The position numbers and the translations under genes are program-made. A stretch of DNA of 5,947 nucleotides from an uncultured bacterium (lineage in GTDB: Bacteria > CAIJMQ01): assembly GCA_903821905.1 (NCBI GenBank), contig CAIJMQ010000021.1, positions 1 through 5,947 on the forward strand. The letters are read 5' to 3'. Every line of letters begins with the position of its first letter. Within the stretch, counting starts at the first letter, position 1. Positions 1 through 5,947 of the stretch are shown here, in pieces. The notes beneath the pieces are model-generated. The model did not search any database and was not told the origin of the DNA. It saw nothing but the letters and a program-made list of their open reading frames with translations.

Positions 1-79
1 GAAAGTAAAAATTCCTTCTAGGAAGGTTGCAAAATTCAAATCCGGCAAGACTCTTTTCAAAAGATTGAATCAGAAATGA
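1..79 (+). CDS. HU/IHF-family DNA-binding protein, C-terminal end (partial)
   Basis: The first 79 bases read, in the frame beginning at base 2, as 25 residues followed by a TGA stop at 77-79. The peptide contains KIPSRKVAKFKSGKTL, which follows the conserved C-terminal strand and helix of the HU/IHF family (typical pattern: KIPA-KVP-F-GK-L). These small basic dimeric proteins bend and compact DNA in the nucleoid. The visible piece corresponds to the last quarter or so of a roughly 90-residue protein; the DNA-binding arm and N-terminal helices lie upstream of the window. The stop is 16 bp before tyrS on the same strand, so the two genes may be co-transcribed. HU and IHF subunits cannot be told apart from this fragment. 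The call rests on motif resemblance over a short stretch, but the match is specific. Confidence 0.8.
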   Translation, partial: KVKIPSRKVAKFKSGKTLFKRLNQK

Positions 80-85
80 TAAAAT
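56..85 (+). promoter_or_regulatory. possible extended -10 promoter for tyrS
   Basis: TGATAAAAT at 77-85 fits an extended -10 element (TGn followed by TAAAAT, one mismatch to TATAAT). TTCAAA at 56-61 matches four of six positions of the -35 consensus, with an 18-bp spacer. Transcription would start near A92 or G93, only about 3-4 nt before the tyrS ATG at 96. This is a consensus match in AT-rich DNA that overlaps the end of the HU-family gene, so it may be chance; read-through from upstream would also express tyrS. Confidence 0.27.
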
Positions 86-95
86 ACCCCCAGTT

Positions 96-1334
96 ATGGA
101 TACAAAAAAACAATTTGAAATTATAAAGCGGAATACTGAAGAAATTATACCCGAGGAAGAACTTCTTCATAAACTAACCAAATCAGAAAAAACAAATACG
201 CCCTTAAGAATAAAATGGGGTGCTGACCCATCTGCTCCCAATATTCATCTAGGACATACTGTAATTTTGAGAAAACTGAGAGAATTCCAAGATTTAGGAC
301 ATTTAGTTATATTTATAATAGGAGATTTTACCGCAAGAATAGGCGACCCCTCAGGTAAAGAAAATGCACGTCCTCCTTTATCTGAAACAGAGGTTAAAAA
401 GAATTCTACAACCTATAAAGAACAGGTCTTCAAAATTTTAGATAAACAAAAGACAGAGGTTGTATATAATTCAAAATGGTTCCAAAACATGAAACTTAAT
501 GACTTAATGGAATTATTATCTTTCCAATCCGTATCTCAAACCTTACAGAGAAACGAATTTAAAGAGAGGATGAAAAGTGGCAAGGATATCAGAATGATTG
601 AGTTTATTTATCCGCTCATTCAAGGATATGATTCGGTAGTCCTAAAAGCAGATATAGAGATTGGCGCAACTGAACAGAAATTTAACCTTCTAATGGGAAG
701 AGCTATTCAAAAACGATATGAACAGGAACCACAGGTAGTTATAACCATGCCCGTCTTAGAAGGGCTGGATGGAAAGCAGAAAATGAGCAAATCTTTAGGG
801 AACTATGTGGGTGTGTCCGAATCACCAGAAAATATATACGGGAAGATCATGTCAATCCCTGATGAACTTATTTTGAGATATTTTAAACTTCTTACTCCTT
901 TAAAAAGTGAAGAGATTAAAAAAATTGAGGATAACCTTAAGAAAGAAAACCCCAAGGCAGTAAAAGAAAAACTTGCTTCTATGATTGTAGAAAATTTCTA
1001 TGATAAAAAATATGCTGAGGAGGCAAAAGATATATTTGACGCAAAACATACGCCCGGCAAAAGCCTTGAAGAAAGAATCAAACACATAAAACCAGAAGTT
1101 AAAAAAATATCTTCTTCTCAACTAAAAGAAAATAAAATATGGATTTGTCAACTTCTTACAACCATTGAAGCTACCGAAAGCAATTCAGAGGCAAGACGGC
1201 TTATTGAACAAGGTGCAGTTTATATAGATAACAAAAAAATAGACTACAAAGATGAAATTTTACTATCAAAAGATAGTAATACTTTGATAAAAGTAGGGAA
1301 AAGAAAGTATTACGAAGTGAAATTAAACAATTGA
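96..1334 (+). CDS. tyrS: tyrosyl-tRNA synthetase (type 2 TyrRS)
   Basis: A class I aminoacyl-tRNA synthetase that activates tyrosine with ATP and charges tRNA-Tyr in the cytoplasm. The 412-residue length fits the bacterial type-2 TyrRS group. The Rossmann catalytic domain carries GADPSAPNIHLGH (residues 42-54, with the HIGH signature as HLGH at 51-54), GDFTARIGDPSGK (76-88), the tyrosine-pocket pattern Y172-x3-Q176-x2-D179, and the canonical KMSKS loop at 229-233. Type-1 enzymes such as that of Bacillus stearothermophilus have KFGKS instead. Residues about 349-412 form an S4-like RNA-binding domain (EARRLIEQGAVYIDNKKI). ATG at 96 is the only usual start codon after the in-frame stop at 66-68, but no Shine-Dalgarno sequence precedes it. 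The 16-bp gap to the upstream gene leaves no room for a T-box leader. It faces the glycan operon, with 7 bp between the stops. It appears intact. Confidence 0.97.
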   Translation: MDTKKQFEIIKRNTEEIIPEEELLHKLTKSEKTNTPLRIKWGADPSAPNIHLGHTVILRKLREFQDLGHLVIFIIGDFTARIGDPSGKENARPPLSETEVKKNSTTYKEQVFKILDKQKTEVVYNSKWFQNMKLNDLMELLSFQSVSQTLQRNEFKERMKSGKDIRMIEFIYPLIQGYDSVVLKADIEIGATEQKFNLLMGRAIQKRYEQEPQVVITMPVLEGLDGKQKMSKSLGNYVGVSESPENIYGKIMSIPDELILRYFKLLTPLKSEEIKKIEDNLKKENPKAVKEKLASMIVENFYDKKYAEEAKDIFDAKHTPGKSLEERIKHIKPEVKKISSSQLKENKIWICQLLTTIEATESNSEARRLIEQGAVYIDNKKIDYKDEILLSKDSNTLIKVGKRKYYEVKLNN

Positions 1335-1341
1335 ATCTCTA

Positions 1342-2547
1342 TCATATACTTTTTAATTTCTTGTAAATCTGACTAACTCCATAAGCAGAAAAAATAATTA
1401 GAAAAGGCATGATAGGAATTCGATACCGTATAGAACCAACAAAAACCATGTGTGTAAAAGTAAAAGAAACAAATAAAAGATAGAATAGAAGAAATTCCTT
1501 CCACTTTTTCCTTGTGAGAAAAACACCCCACACTGCCGTAATTAGTAAAGGAACATAAGATAATAGGCTCACCCAATTATACAAAGGAGAAGAAAAACCT
1601 TCATAATTAGGTACAATATTCCAAAAACGAACAAATTTTATCCCAATAAGTTTTAAGAACCTCAACGGATTTTCTTTTATAACCTTTAGAGTAGCATTTG
1701 TTAAATACCTGTCACTTTCTATTTCAGAAAGTCCCTTTATTCCCTCGGGATAATAGTTGCATGGTCCACCGGAAGAATAAGGATTATTACCATCCCAGAA
1801 ACCATAACCTGTTATAGTAGTAAGTGGGACAAATTTTCTAAAATGGTAGAAATTTCGGATTGTCCAAGGGGATATAGTCAAAATTGTAAATGCAAGTACA
1901 ATACCAATAATTTTAAACCTGTTTTTCCATCCCAACCATAAAGATGGTATAGTCATAGTAATTAGAAGAATTAAAACAAATGCGATCAACGACGGGCGAC
2001 AAAGTATTGATATCCCAAGTAAAATCCCAGTAATAATCATATTCTTCATGCTGGGAATTTTTTTGCTCATTTGGAAGAAATAAATAGAAAGTAATAAGAG
2101 AAAAATAAATAATGTTTCTGTCAAAATAAAACCTGCGAAGAATATAAAAAATGGATAGATTGCAGTGATAACCATCGATACCTTAGCTGTATCTTCATCT
2201 ATCATTTCCTTGCTCAAAAAATATACCAACACACATGATAGGCTACTAATAATGATTTGAATCAGACGAATAGTCCAATAGCTTTCACCAAACAAAGAAT
2301 AGCCCATCGCTAAAAACAATGGATAAACAGGTGTAATTTTTGCCAATGTTTCTTTGGAGAGAATAATACCTTTACCGGCAAGGAAATTTTTAGCTACAGA
2401 TATATATTGTTGAGCATCGTTTAAAATATTAGATTGGATATAAAGTATATTTTCTCTAAATAATATACAGAAAAGTATTCGTAAGATATTAGCAATCAAG
2501 AAAACAGTAATTAAAAAAAATAAGTCTTTCTTTCTTAAACTATCCAT
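1342..2547 (-). CDS. polytopic GT-C (GT39/ArnT-PMT-like) glycosyltransferase
   Basis: A 401-residue integral membrane protein with about ten hydrophobic segments, among them roughly 8-30, 93-113, 142-160, 170-200, 210-230, 326-345, 352-372 and 377-394. Family-type motifs are visible: NDAQQYISVAKNFLAGKG (43-60) in the first outer loop, with acidic D44 as a candidate catalytic residue; TPVYPLFLA (72-80); TETLF (143-147); CRP (183-185); SPWTIRNF (226-233) followed by WDGNNP (251-256); and YRIPIMPF (375-382) before the last helix. Relatives usually transfer a sugar from a polyprenyl-phosphate donor to a lipid, glycan or protein at the outer face of the cytoplasmic membrane; donor and acceptor cannot be read from sequence. 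It is short for the family, lacking an extended C-terminal periplasmic domain. Its ATG overlaps the preceding GT4 gene by 8 nt, suggesting translational coupling. It is the last gene of the operon. Confidence 0.85.
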   Translation of the reverse strand: MDSLRKKDLFFLITVFLIANILRILFCILFRENILYIQSNILNDAQQYISVAKNFLAGKGIILSKETLAKITPVYPLFLAMGYSLFGESYWTIRLIQIIISSLSCVLVYFLSKEMIDEDTAKVSMVITAIYPFFIFFAGFILTETLFIFLLLLSIYFFQMSKKIPSMKNMIITGILLGISILCRPSLIAFVLILLITMTIPSLWLGWKNRFKIIGIVLAFTILTISPWTIRNFYHFRKFVPLTTITGYGFWDGNNPYSSGGPCNYYPEGIKGLSEIESDRYLTNATLKVIKENPLRFLKLIGIKFVRFWNIVPNYEGFSSPLYNWVSLLSYVPLLITAVWGVFLTRKKWKEFLLFYLLFVSFTFTHMVFVGSIRYRIPIMPFLIIFSAYGVSQIYKKLKSI

Positions 2548-3673
2548 TTTGGATCCCGGGTATCTTCAATCTGACTAAAGCTTCATATAGTTCTTCGGTT
2601 TTTTTTACGGTTTCGTCTATTGAAAAATATTCTTCTACTCTTTTCCTTCCATTGATGCCCATTTGTTTGCCTTTATCTGGATTTTCTAAAATATTGATAA
2701 TTGCAGATGCTAAGGAATCTGAGTCTTTGGAAAGGACAAGTGATCCCGTTTCTCCATCTATAACTAATTCGTCATTGCCTGGGATATGAGTTGCTACGAC
2801 TGGTTTTCCTGCAAGCATTGCCTCCATTATTACATTGGGAAGTCCTTCAAAAAGTGATGGAAGAACAAAAATATCTGTTATTACAAGAATTTCTCTAACA
2901 TCACCCCTTAATCCCGTAAAAATTACATTTTCAGAAATATTGAGTTTCTCTGCCAACTTCTTTAATCTATTTTTTTCAGCCCCTTCTCCAACAACTAAGA
3001 ATTTTGCTTTGGGCATAGACTTCAGGATTTTAGGAATTGCATATAACAAATAATAAATACCTTTTTGGGGAGCAAGACGGCCAATAGTAGTTACAAGGTT
3101 ATCTCCTTCTACCAAACCAAATTCATTTCTTTTCTTTTCCCTATTTACTTCAATCTTATGGGTCATTTCAATCCCATTATAAATTGTCACCATCTTGTCC
3201 GATGGCATATGAGCATAATTATGATAAAAGTTCTTCACTGCTTCTGAAACACAGGTTATCTTGTTTGTAGAATACGAGAGTATTTTATCAATAACAAGAT
3301 GTAATTTATTCTTCCACAGGTCAACACATTCTTCCGTTACAATGATTACAGGAACTCTTGAAAGAATTCCAGCTACTACCCCAAAAGAGTTAGAAGTAAA
3401 CATTCGAGTGTGAAGAATGTGTATGTCCTTTTGCTTTAACATATGAATAAGTTTAAAAATTACCGAGAAATCGAATTTGAATTTCTTTCCTAATATATAG
3501 TATTTTATATTTGCTTCCTTTAATTCATCTCCTAAAGGGCCCCCTCTTGTTAAACAGCAAACTATAGGATTAAATTTTCTCTTGTCTATCCTCTTTACTA
3601 GCTCTACCAATTGTCTTTCTGCGCCACCAACATCAAGAGTAGCAATAAGATATAGAATATTGATTTTATTCAT
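2540..3673 (-). CDS. GT-B family 4 glycosyltransferase
   Basis: A 377-residue cytoplasmic or membrane-associated retaining glycosyltransferase that transfers a sugar from a nucleotide-sugar donor. The N-terminal acceptor domain opens with a beta strand and DVGGAER (14-20), the glycine-rich loop typical of GT4. The C-terminal domain begins near residue 190 with TIGRLAPQKG (196-205), whose R199 and K204 are the expected donor-phosphate contacts. LVVGEG follows (226-231), then the EX7E motif with E276 and E284 within FEGLPNVIMEA (275-285). AGKPVVAT and DGETGSLV complete the nucleotide-sugar site. Length is normal for the family. The ATG start follows AAAGGA at short spacing, 7 nt after the stop of the amidotransferase gene, and the 3' end overlaps the next gene in ATGGATAG. 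Such enzymes are common in capsule, O-antigen and exopolysaccharide loci; the sugar specificity cannot be predicted from this sequence. Confidence 0.92.
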   Translation of the reverse strand: MNKINILYLIATLDVGGAERQLVELVKRIDKRKFNPIVCCLTRGGPLGDELKEANIKYYILGKKFKFDFSVIFKLIHMLKQKDIHILHTRMFTSNSFGVVAGILSRVPVIIVTEECVDLWKNKLHLVIDKILSYSTNKITCVSEAVKNFYHNYAHMPSDKMVTIYNGIEMTHKIEVNREKKRNEFGLVEGDNLVTTIGRLAPQKGIYYLLYAIPKILKSMPKAKFLVVGEGAEKNRLKKLAEKLNISENVIFTGLRGDVREILVITDIFVLPSLFEGLPNVIMEAMLAGKPVVATHIPGNDELVIDGETGSLVLSKDSDSLASAIINILENPDKGKQMGINGRKRVEEYFSIDETVKKTEELYEALVRLKIPGIQNG

Positions 3674-3676
3674 AAA

Positions 3677-3682
3677 TCCTTT
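3677..3682 (-). promoter_or_regulatory. Shine-Dalgarno site of the GT4 gene
   Basis: On the - strand AAAGGA lies 3 nt before the ATG at 3673-3671, and its first two bases belong to the TAA stop of the upstream amidotransferase gene. It is the only recognisable Shine-Dalgarno-like sequence at a gene start in this window. The spacing is shorter than the usual optimum. Ribosomes finishing the upstream gene would arrive directly on it. Confidence 0.5.
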
Positions 3683-5537
3683 ATATGGAAAGATATTTTT
3701 CTTTCCATAATTGGAACTGGAGTAAAGTCCACAGAGGATATTGATAATTATATTTACCGCTTAAATGTTTTTTAACAATCTCTTCTACAAATTGAGGATT
3801 AAACATACTCTCTCTTTTTATCCTTGTAGTATTAAGGTATTCATCAAGATAAGGTTTAACACCTCCTCTCAGCCATTCATCAAGTGGAATCCCAAACCCT
3901 TGTTTAGGACGTCGGAAAATTTTAGCTGGAAGATGTTTATAAAGCACTTTTTTTAACAGATACTTTCTTATTCCTCGTCTATAACGTAAATTCAAAGGTA
4001 AACTATATACAAACTCTGCTATTCTATAATCTAATAAAGGTATACGTACCTCTAACGACATAGCCATAGAAGCCCTGTCTACCTTAGTGAGTATATCTTC
4101 CGGTAAATAGGTGTAAAAATCTAAAAGTGGTAATTTCTCAAGTAATGGTAAATGATTAATCCTTTTATAAACTTGGGAAAATGGGAGTTCTTCATAAGAG
4201 TAATTTTCTCCCATAAGGTTCTCTAGTTCCTTTTCCGACCACATATCTATTATGCTCAAATACATTTGAAGCGGTTCTTTATACTGCAAGATTTGAGAGA
4301 TTCTCCGTAATTTGAGATGAGGAATCCTCCCTAATAAAGGTGAGAATCCCTCTCTTATAATCTTTGGTAGAAACAATAACCTACTTGTTCTGTCCATACA
4401 TACATAGCGGTTATAACCACAGAATAACTCATCCCCCCCATCTCCGGAGAGAACTACTTTAACTCCGCTTTCTTTGGCAAGTCTAGAAACTAAATATGTA
4501 GGTAAAGAAGACGAATCCCCAAATGGTTCATCATAATATTTAGGTAACTCTCTAATGTGGGGAAAAATATCTTCTTCCTTAACATAAAGTTCATGATGTT
4601 TGGTGCCTAAATAAATAGCTACTTTCTTTGCGAAAGGGGCTTCATTATATCGCTTTTCATCAAAACCAATGGTAAAAGTTTCAACTTTATCTGCCAATTG
4701 GGTCATCGAAGCTACTATTAAACTGGAATCTGTACCTCCCGACAGAAATGCACCTACAGGCACATCACTAATAAGCCGATATTTAACAGAGTTTTGAATT
4801 AGATTCTCCAATTCTTCTACATATTCTTGCGTATTCTTATTCTTTACTCCTTTTCTCTTTTCTAATACATCCCAATATTTTTTAACTTCAACTTCTTTGC
4901 CTTCTTTTAAGGTCAAGTAATGACCAGGTGGTAATTTCCATGTATTTTCAAATATAGAATAAGGGGTAGGCACATATTGGAAGAGAAGATAATAATATAA
5001 ACTCTTTTTGCTTAATTCTTTTTCAAATAAAGGATACTTCAACAAAGATTTAAGTTCAGATGCAAAAGCAAAATTTCCATTCTTAAAATAATAATACAAG
5101 GGTTTAATACCAACCCTATCCCTGGCAATAAAAAACATTCTTTTTTTCTCATCCCAAATAGCAAAAGCGAACATACCATTGAACCTCTGCAGACACTCTT
5201 CACCCCATTGTTCATAAGAATGCAAAATAACTTCGGTATCAGACCTTCCTTTAAACTTATACCCTTCTTTTTGCAATTCTTTTCTTATTTCTTGGAAATT
5301 ATAAATTTCTCCATTAAATACTATCCAAACATCTTCTTTTTCATTACACATCGGCTGATGTCCTGTCTCTGTAAGGTCAATGATGGACAACCTTCTATGC
5401 CCCAACCCCAAGCATGAATCTTTAGAAAGATAAATTCCTTTATCATCAGGTCCACGATGAGTTAAAGTATTACTCATTTCCCACAAGATTTCAGAGGAAA
5501 GAGCTTTTTTATTTAGAAACCCGCATATTCCACACAT
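3681..5537 (-). CDS. asnB: glutamine-dependent asparagine synthase-type amidotransferase (AsnB family)
   Basis: A 618-residue two-domain enzyme. The N-terminal class II glutaminase domain (about 2-190) starts MCGICGF, so Cys2 becomes the N-terminal nucleophile after Met removal; this fixes the start exactly. R49 (HRRLSIID), N75-G76-E77 (FNGEIYN) and D100 (SDTEV) form the glutamine pocket. The synthetase domain has the ATP pyrophosphatase loop SGGTDSS (266-272), SGDGGDE (364-370), DILTKVDRASMAMSLEVRIPLLD (481-503) and KQGFGIP (545-551). It hydrolyses glutamine and uses the ammonia to amidate an acyl-adenylate. The substrate may be aspartate, but the position between a methyltransferase and two glycosyltransferases resembles loci where homologues (WbpS of Pseudomonas aeruginosa O6, WbtH of Francisella) are thought to make uronamides. 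Length is nearer the Bacillus-type and polysaccharide-cluster members than E. coli AsnB (about 554). No Shine-Dalgarno sequence precedes the start. Family is certain; substrate is open. Confidence 0.93.
   Translation of the reverse strand: MCGICGFLNKKALSSEILWEMSNTLTHRGPDDKGIYLSKDSCLGLGHRRLSIIDLTETGHQPMCNEKEDVWIVFNGEIYNFQEIRKELQKEGYKFKGRSDTEVILHSYEQWGEECLQRFNGMFAFAIWDEKKRMFFIARDRVGIKPLYYYFKNGNFAFASELKSLLKYPLFEKELSKKSLYYYLLFQYVPTPYSIFENTWKLPPGHYLTLKEGKEVEVKKYWDVLEKRKGVKNKNTQEYVEELENLIQNSVKYRLISDVPVGAFLSGGTDSSLIVASMTQLADKVETFTIGFDEKRYNEAPFAKKVAIYLGTKHHELYVKEEDIFPHIRELPKYYDEPFGDSSSLPTYLVSRLAKESGVKVVLSGDGGDELFCGYNRYVCMDRTSRLLFLPKIIREGFSPLLGRIPHLKLRRISQILQYKEPLQMYLSIIDMWSEKELENLMGENYSYEELPFSQVYKRINHLPLLEKLPLLDFYTYLPEDILTKVDRASMAMSLEVRIPLLDYRIAEFVYSLPLNLRYRRGIRKYLLKKVLYKHLPAKIFRRPKQGFGIPLDEWLRGGVKPYLDEYLNTTRIKRESMFNPQFVEEIVKKHLSGKYNYQYPLWTLLQFQLWKEKYLSI
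3684..3709 (-). other. perfect 10-bp inverted repeat (RNA hairpin) at the end of the amidotransferase gene
   Basis: In the - strand transcript, UAUGGAAAGA, a 6-nt loop AAAAUA, and UCUUUCCAUA form a perfect 10-bp stem with three G-C pairs. It fills the last 26 sense bases of the amidotransferase gene, abuts its UAA stop, and lies just before the GT4 Shine-Dalgarno site. No run of U follows, so it does not look like an intrinsic terminator. It could affect coupling between the two genes or mRNA processing. The repeat is directly visible; its function is inference. Confidence 0.5.
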
Positions 5538-5545
5538 TTTTATTA

Positions 5546-5947
5546 TTATTTAGTAGCTTTTTGGAAGAGATATTCCGTATTCGCTTCTCCTGTTTTGATA
5601 TTAATAAGGTTCAGAGACAGTTTATTCCTACAAAATCCTAATACTTCCTCAATTTTGGCATATTCATAGGGATATCCTCCCAACCAATCTTTGACATCTG
5701 TAAAATAGGCCATCCCTCTATTTTTTTTGTAGTTAAGAATATGAGTTATAGGGTTTTTAAATCTAAGTATCTGAGGAATAATTGTATGCCAAGTTATATA
5801 TGAAACTTCCATACGTTTTTTCCCTATATTCGATGCTTTATTATACTTTTTCTTAATATTCAACCAGTATTCCGATTTATTAGTTGTTGTATAAAGAGCA
5901 ATATAGAGTAATCCGTCTTTTTTCATCAAATTAGCTGTGTTTTCTAA
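5546..5947 (-). CDS. class I SAM-dependent methyltransferase, C-terminal part (partial)
   Basis: The reading frame is open from the right edge to TAA at 5548-5546 and gives 133 residues. It begins LENTANLMKKDGLLYIALY, the late Rossmann-fold strand and preceding helix of class I methyltransferases (usual form L-PGG-L-IALY). Later, RGMAYFTDVKDWLGGYPYEYA matches the C-terminal signature (RGM...D..DWLGGYP.E.A) of a methyltransferase group often found in polysaccharide clusters. The SAM-binding glycine motif and most of the catalytic core lie outside the window, so the methyl acceptor cannot be inferred. A TTG at 5929-5927 could be taken as a start, but the same frame continues upstream with family-like sequence, so this is a truncated gene rather than a short one. 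It ends in three tandem in-frame TAA codons, 8 nt before the amidotransferase ATG, and is the first visible gene of the operon. Confidence 0.8.
   Translation of the reverse strand, partial: LENTANLMKKDGLLYIALYTTTNKSEYWLNIKKKYNKASNIGKKRMEVSYITWHTIIPQILRFKNPITHILNYKKNRGMAYFTDVKDWLGGYPYEYAKIEEVLGFCRNKLSLNLINIKTGEANTEYLFQKATK

Noticed and set aside
12-25. TTCCTTCTAGGAAG, a small palindrome-like stretch at the left edge, considered as an operator.
   Set aside because: It is a short 5-bp stem inside the HU-family coding sequence and is explained by the codons for conserved residues.
80-95. T-box riboswitch or other leader before tyrS.
   Set aside because: Only 16 bp separate the upstream stop from the tyrS start, with no room for a leader structure.
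900-1121. Open frame on the - strand inside tyrS (73 codons), and similar open frames within the other genes at 1373-1576, 2835-3053, 3065-3247, 3765-3956 and 5208-5417.
   Set aside because: They lie entirely inside well-supported genes, give low-complexity or motif-free peptides, and are expected in AT-rich DNA.
1319-1360. Inverted repeat at the tyrS/GT39 junction as an intrinsic terminator.
   Set aside because: The stem has only one G-C pair, the loop is 24 nt, and neither strand has a T-run after it.
2551-2560. GGATCCCGGG, overlapping BamHI and SmaI sites that resemble a cloning polylinker.
   Set aside because: It lies within an uninterrupted GT4 C-terminus (codons for PGIQ) and no other vector-like sequence flanks it, so it is most likely coincidence.
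5546-5929. A 127-residue protein starting at TTG 5929 as a complete small gene.
   Set aside because: The frame stays open to the window edge with family-like residues, and the methyltransferase core is missing, so it is the end of a longer gene.

Overview
The window is AT-rich (roughly one third G+C by eye), densely packed bacterial DNA. Every visible gene is an ordinary bacterial type: an HU-family nucleoid protein tail, a type-2 tyrosyl-tRNA synthetase, two glycosyltransferases, a glutamine-dependent asparagine synthase-type amidotransferase and a SAM methyltransferase. Most starts lack a clear Shine-Dalgarno sequence. The envelope-glycan gene set suggests a polysaccharide-coated bacterium, probably Gram-negative, but nothing here fixes the phylum.

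Layout: at the left, on the + strand, are the last 25 codons of an HU/IHF-family gene (1-79) and, 16 bp later, complete tyrS (96-1334). Seven bases after the tyrS stop, a block of four genes on the - strand ends tail-to-tail with it. Read in transcription order from the right edge, these are the C-terminal part of a class I SAM-dependent methyltransferase (5947-5546, its N-terminus outside the window), an AsnB-type amidotransferase (5537-3681), a GT-B family 4 glycosyltransferase (3673-2540) and a polytopic GT-C/GT39-like glycosyltransferase (2547-1342). Gaps are 8 and 7 nt, and the last pair overlaps by 8 nt, so this is almost certainly one operon whose promoter lies beyond 5947.

Working together: the - strand genes look like the distal end of a cell-surface polysaccharide or glycan-assembly locus. 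The GT4 enzyme would add a nucleotide-sugar-derived residue in the cytoplasm. The GT39-like protein would use a polyprenyl-phosphate sugar at the outer face of the membrane. The AsnB-like enzyme and the methyltransferase could decorate sugars, for example by making a uronamide and an O-methyl group. The + strand pair is housekeeping and marks the cluster boundary.

There is no stretch of 300 bases without a gene, and no tRNA, rRNA, CRISPR array, insertion sequence or attachment site was seen. No clearly undescribed system is visible. The most interesting non-coding signal is a perfect 10-bp inverted repeat in the last codons of the amidotransferase gene, directly before the ribosome binding site of the GT4 gene. 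Next is a possible extended -10 element that would give tyrS a nearly leaderless mRNA.
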